From Acidimicrobiia bacterium (GTDB taxonomy: Bacteria > Actinomycetota > Acidimicrobiia > Acidimicrobiales > Poriferisodalaceae), in contig DUBN01000059.1 in assembly GCA_012960315.1 (NCBI GenBank), positions 1 through 64,000 on the forward strand: a stretch of 64,000 bases of DNA, in the 5' to 3' direction. Positions 62,440-64,000 of this stretch are shown here, in pieces. The position numbers and the translations under genes were made by a program. The notes under the pieces are model-generated. The model was not told where the DNA came from. It saw nothing but the letters and a program-made list of their open reading frames with translations, and ran no database searches. Positions within the stretch are counted from its first letter, which is position 1, and each line of letters begins with the position of its first letter.

Positions 62440-64000
62440 TCACCGGCATCCGCCTTGATCCTTGTCCCACCGACAGTTCGGGGTTCCACCGTTCAAGTCC
62501 AATATGTCGCCAACCTGGGTCCATGTCTGCACTTCGGCATCGAACTGGCTGAAGTCGGAACCTTCCACGAAGTAGGCGTCAGCGGCACCATTCAAACCCG
62601 TTTGGATTCCATCGAGAATCTGCGGGTGATAGATGGCGATATTTCTGACAGCAAGGATGAAGTTGGTCCGACTCAGGCCTCCAGGCAACGAAGCAGCCAC
62701 TCGCAACATTTCAGTATGCGGGTAGCCGTAGCTCACGCCTGCCGCGTACAGCGAAATTGCGGGGTCAAGCCCTTGATCTTCGAGCATGCCGTTAATAAAG
62801 GAAATGAACGGCTCATCAGCATGCTTGGGGTCAGTGGAGTCCTTATTGCCGCCACCCACGACATACCAATCATGTGCGGCCATGCCTGCTGGCTTCATAT
62901 ACGCGGCGATTGCTTTACACACCGATGGAGTGAATGCCGCATCGAGCGTGGCGAGCAAACCAGCAGCCTCGACTTCCTGAATGGCCAGAACGCAAGGGTT
63001 ACCGGCAGTCATGGAGATAAACACATCCGGTTCAAACGCGGCGATGGTAGTGACCTCGTTAGTCAGCGTTGGTGCCGCCGGATCATGTCTCACCGGGAGG
63101 TACTCACTGACCACGTCCGGGTTCAACTCGGCGTACAGCTCGAAGCCGATCTCATATGCGAGACCGAAGTCGTTGTCCATAACCAGACCTGCGACCTTTA
63201 CGGGAAGCTGGTCGGCAAGGTTGTTCTTAATCCAGGTACCCCAAAGCACCGCTTCGGTGGAGTACGACATGTGTAGGCCGCTAGTCCACGGATGGTTCTC
63301 CGGGTCGCCCCAGGCCGGGTGGCCAGTCATCACGAACGGATGTGGGATGCACTCATCGTTGATCTTGTCGTAGACAGCCAACGTGTTAGGCGAACCAAGA
63401 GTCAACAAGGCGAAAACATTCTCCGACTCGATCAACTCGTCGATGAACTCAATGGTTTGAGCCGCAACGTAGCCGTCGTCTTTGACTAACAGCACGACGT
63501 CTCTACCAGCTATGCCACCATCAGCATTGACGGTTTGCAAGTAGGCGTTCCAACCCACACCAAGGTTTCCGTATGCCGCCAGGTTTCCAGACATCGCGGT
63601 TGTGTGACCGATCCGAATTTCGGTGTCAGTGATGCCCGAGTTATTTGACCAGTCACTTGGGCAGTCATTGAGGTCAATTTCAAAACCTGCGGGCCCGCGA
63701 AGGATGTTGTCGTCCCCGACACCCCATTCACCGGCGTCCATCTTGGCTGTGATTTTCGCGATCATTTGCTGACGGTTGTACGCGGCCTCTTCCCAGATGC
63801 CGTCGATCGTTGATCGATCAAAAGTCACCTCAGCTTCTTCTTCCTCCTCGTCAGCCTCTAAAGCTTCGTCAATGTCCTCTTGAGAAAGGACACCACCAGT
63901 CTCTTCTTCAGAAGAACTAGAAGCAGACGAGTCAGAGTCATCGTCGCTACCACCGCATGACGCGGCCACCATCGCAAACACCACGAACAACGCCAATAAG
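62440..64000 (-). CDS. ABC transporter substrate-binding lipoprotein, branched-chain amino acid type, 5' end outside
   Basis: At least 518 residues of a periplasmic-binding-protein type 1 (Leu/Ile/Val-like) lipoprotein. The frame is open to the right edge, so the true start lies beyond 64000. The visible signal end is FVVFAMVAASC, then a long acidic/Ser-rich linker. The domain has TEIRIGHTTAMSGNLAAYGNLGVGWNAYLQTVNADGGIAGRDVVLLVKDDGY, typical of the family. Ligands include amino acids, amides and urea. The permease and ATPase genes are not in the window and may follow elsewhere. Confidence 0.87.
   Translation of the reverse strand, partial: LLALFVVFAMVAASCGGSDDDSDSSASSSSEEETGGVLSQEDIDEALEADEEEEEAEVTFDRSTIDGIWEEAAYNRQQMIAKITAKMDAGEWGVGDDNILRGPAGFEIDLNDCPSDWSNNSGITDTEIRIGHTTAMSGNLAAYGNLGVGWNAYLQTVNADGGIAGRDVVLLVKDDGYVAAQTIEFIDELIESENVFALLTLGSPNTLAVYDKINDECIPHPFVMTGHPAWGDPENHPWTSGLHMSYSTEAVLWGTWIKNNLADQLPVKVAGLVMDNDFGLAYEIGFELYAELNPDVVSEYLPVRHDPAAPTLTNEVTTIAAFEPDVFISMTAGNPCVLAIQEVEAAGLLATLDAAFTPSVCKAIAAYMKPAGMAAHDWYVVGGGNKDSTDPKHADEPFISFINGMLEDQGLDPAISLYAAGVSYGYPHTEMLRVAASLPGGLSRTNFILAVRNIAIYHPQILDGIQTGLNGAADAYFVEGSDFSQFDAEVQTWTQVGDILDLNGGTPNCRWDKDQGGCR

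Noticed and set aside
62455-63276. 273-codon plus-strand ORF
   Set aside because: Antisense to the substrate-binding lipoprotein; composition is that of a shadow frame.

Overview
The window looks like a chromosomal stretch of a marine actinobacterium, most likely of class Acidimicrobiia. The inference rests on gene content only: a BldD-type regulator, several F420-type luciferase-like oxidoreductases, an SCO6745-family protein, class II DAHP synthase, a B12-type radical SAM/DUF2344 pair next to ribonuclease E/G, and a convincing DMSP demethylase (DmdA), which points to seawater. GTG and TTG starts are common, genes are tightly packed with many ATGA/GTGA/TAATG overlaps, and base composition is moderate. 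I saw no insertion sequence, prophage, CRISPR array or rRNA operon.

Layout. 1-10.6 kb (mostly minus): a truncated secreted Pro-Gly repeat protein, a lipoprotein, hemW, a DUF2797 protein, a BldD-like regulator, rsmE-dnaJ-hrcA, lepA, divergent rpsT, holA and a thioredoxin/TPR protein. 10.7-23 kb: an acyl-CoA and F420 district (APH-like kinase, LLM oxidoreductase, HMG-CoA lyase, CoA-transferase, desaturase diverging from a crotonase), a tRNA-Ala, a DUF3048 lipoprotein and a minus-strand run of SCO6745 protein, LLM oxidoreductase, nucleoside phosphorylase, rsfS and nadD. 24.5-26.8 kb (plus): a primary-type sigma factor and DAHP synthase.

26.8-38.3 kb is one long minus-strand operon-like block, read from the right: B12-type radical SAM protein, DUF2344 protein, RNase E/G, L21, L27, ObgE, ProB, ProA, a MoxR AAA ATPase and a VWA protein. 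38.3-39.8 kb is a small accessory islet: an orphan membrane protein, a cupin, an ABM monooxygenase, a strong hairpin and a pair of 37-bp direct repeats. 39.9-51.3 kb is a second minus-strand core block, read from the right: tRNA-Gly, tig, clpP, clpX, folC, ndk, a candidate 28-codon gene, mreB, mreC, mreD, PBP2, rodA. It joins protein quality control to cell elongation.

51.3-64 kb is accessory and catabolic: DmdA, an SDR, a cupredoxin lipoprotein, MAPEG, an exported amidase, two GTGA-coupled luciferase-like proteins, a lipoprotein, an alpha/beta hydrolase, a NIPSNAP-like protein, an amidase, an arylamine N-acetyltransferase and a 5'-truncated ABC substrate-binding lipoprotein.

No single new defence or mobile system stands out. 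The best leads are DmdA in this lineage, the islet with paired repeats, a small ORF coupled to mreB, an internally duplicated orphan protein, a short luciferase-like partner protein, and an inverted repeat between the divergent desaturase and crotonase genes. All names come from reading motifs; no database search was run.
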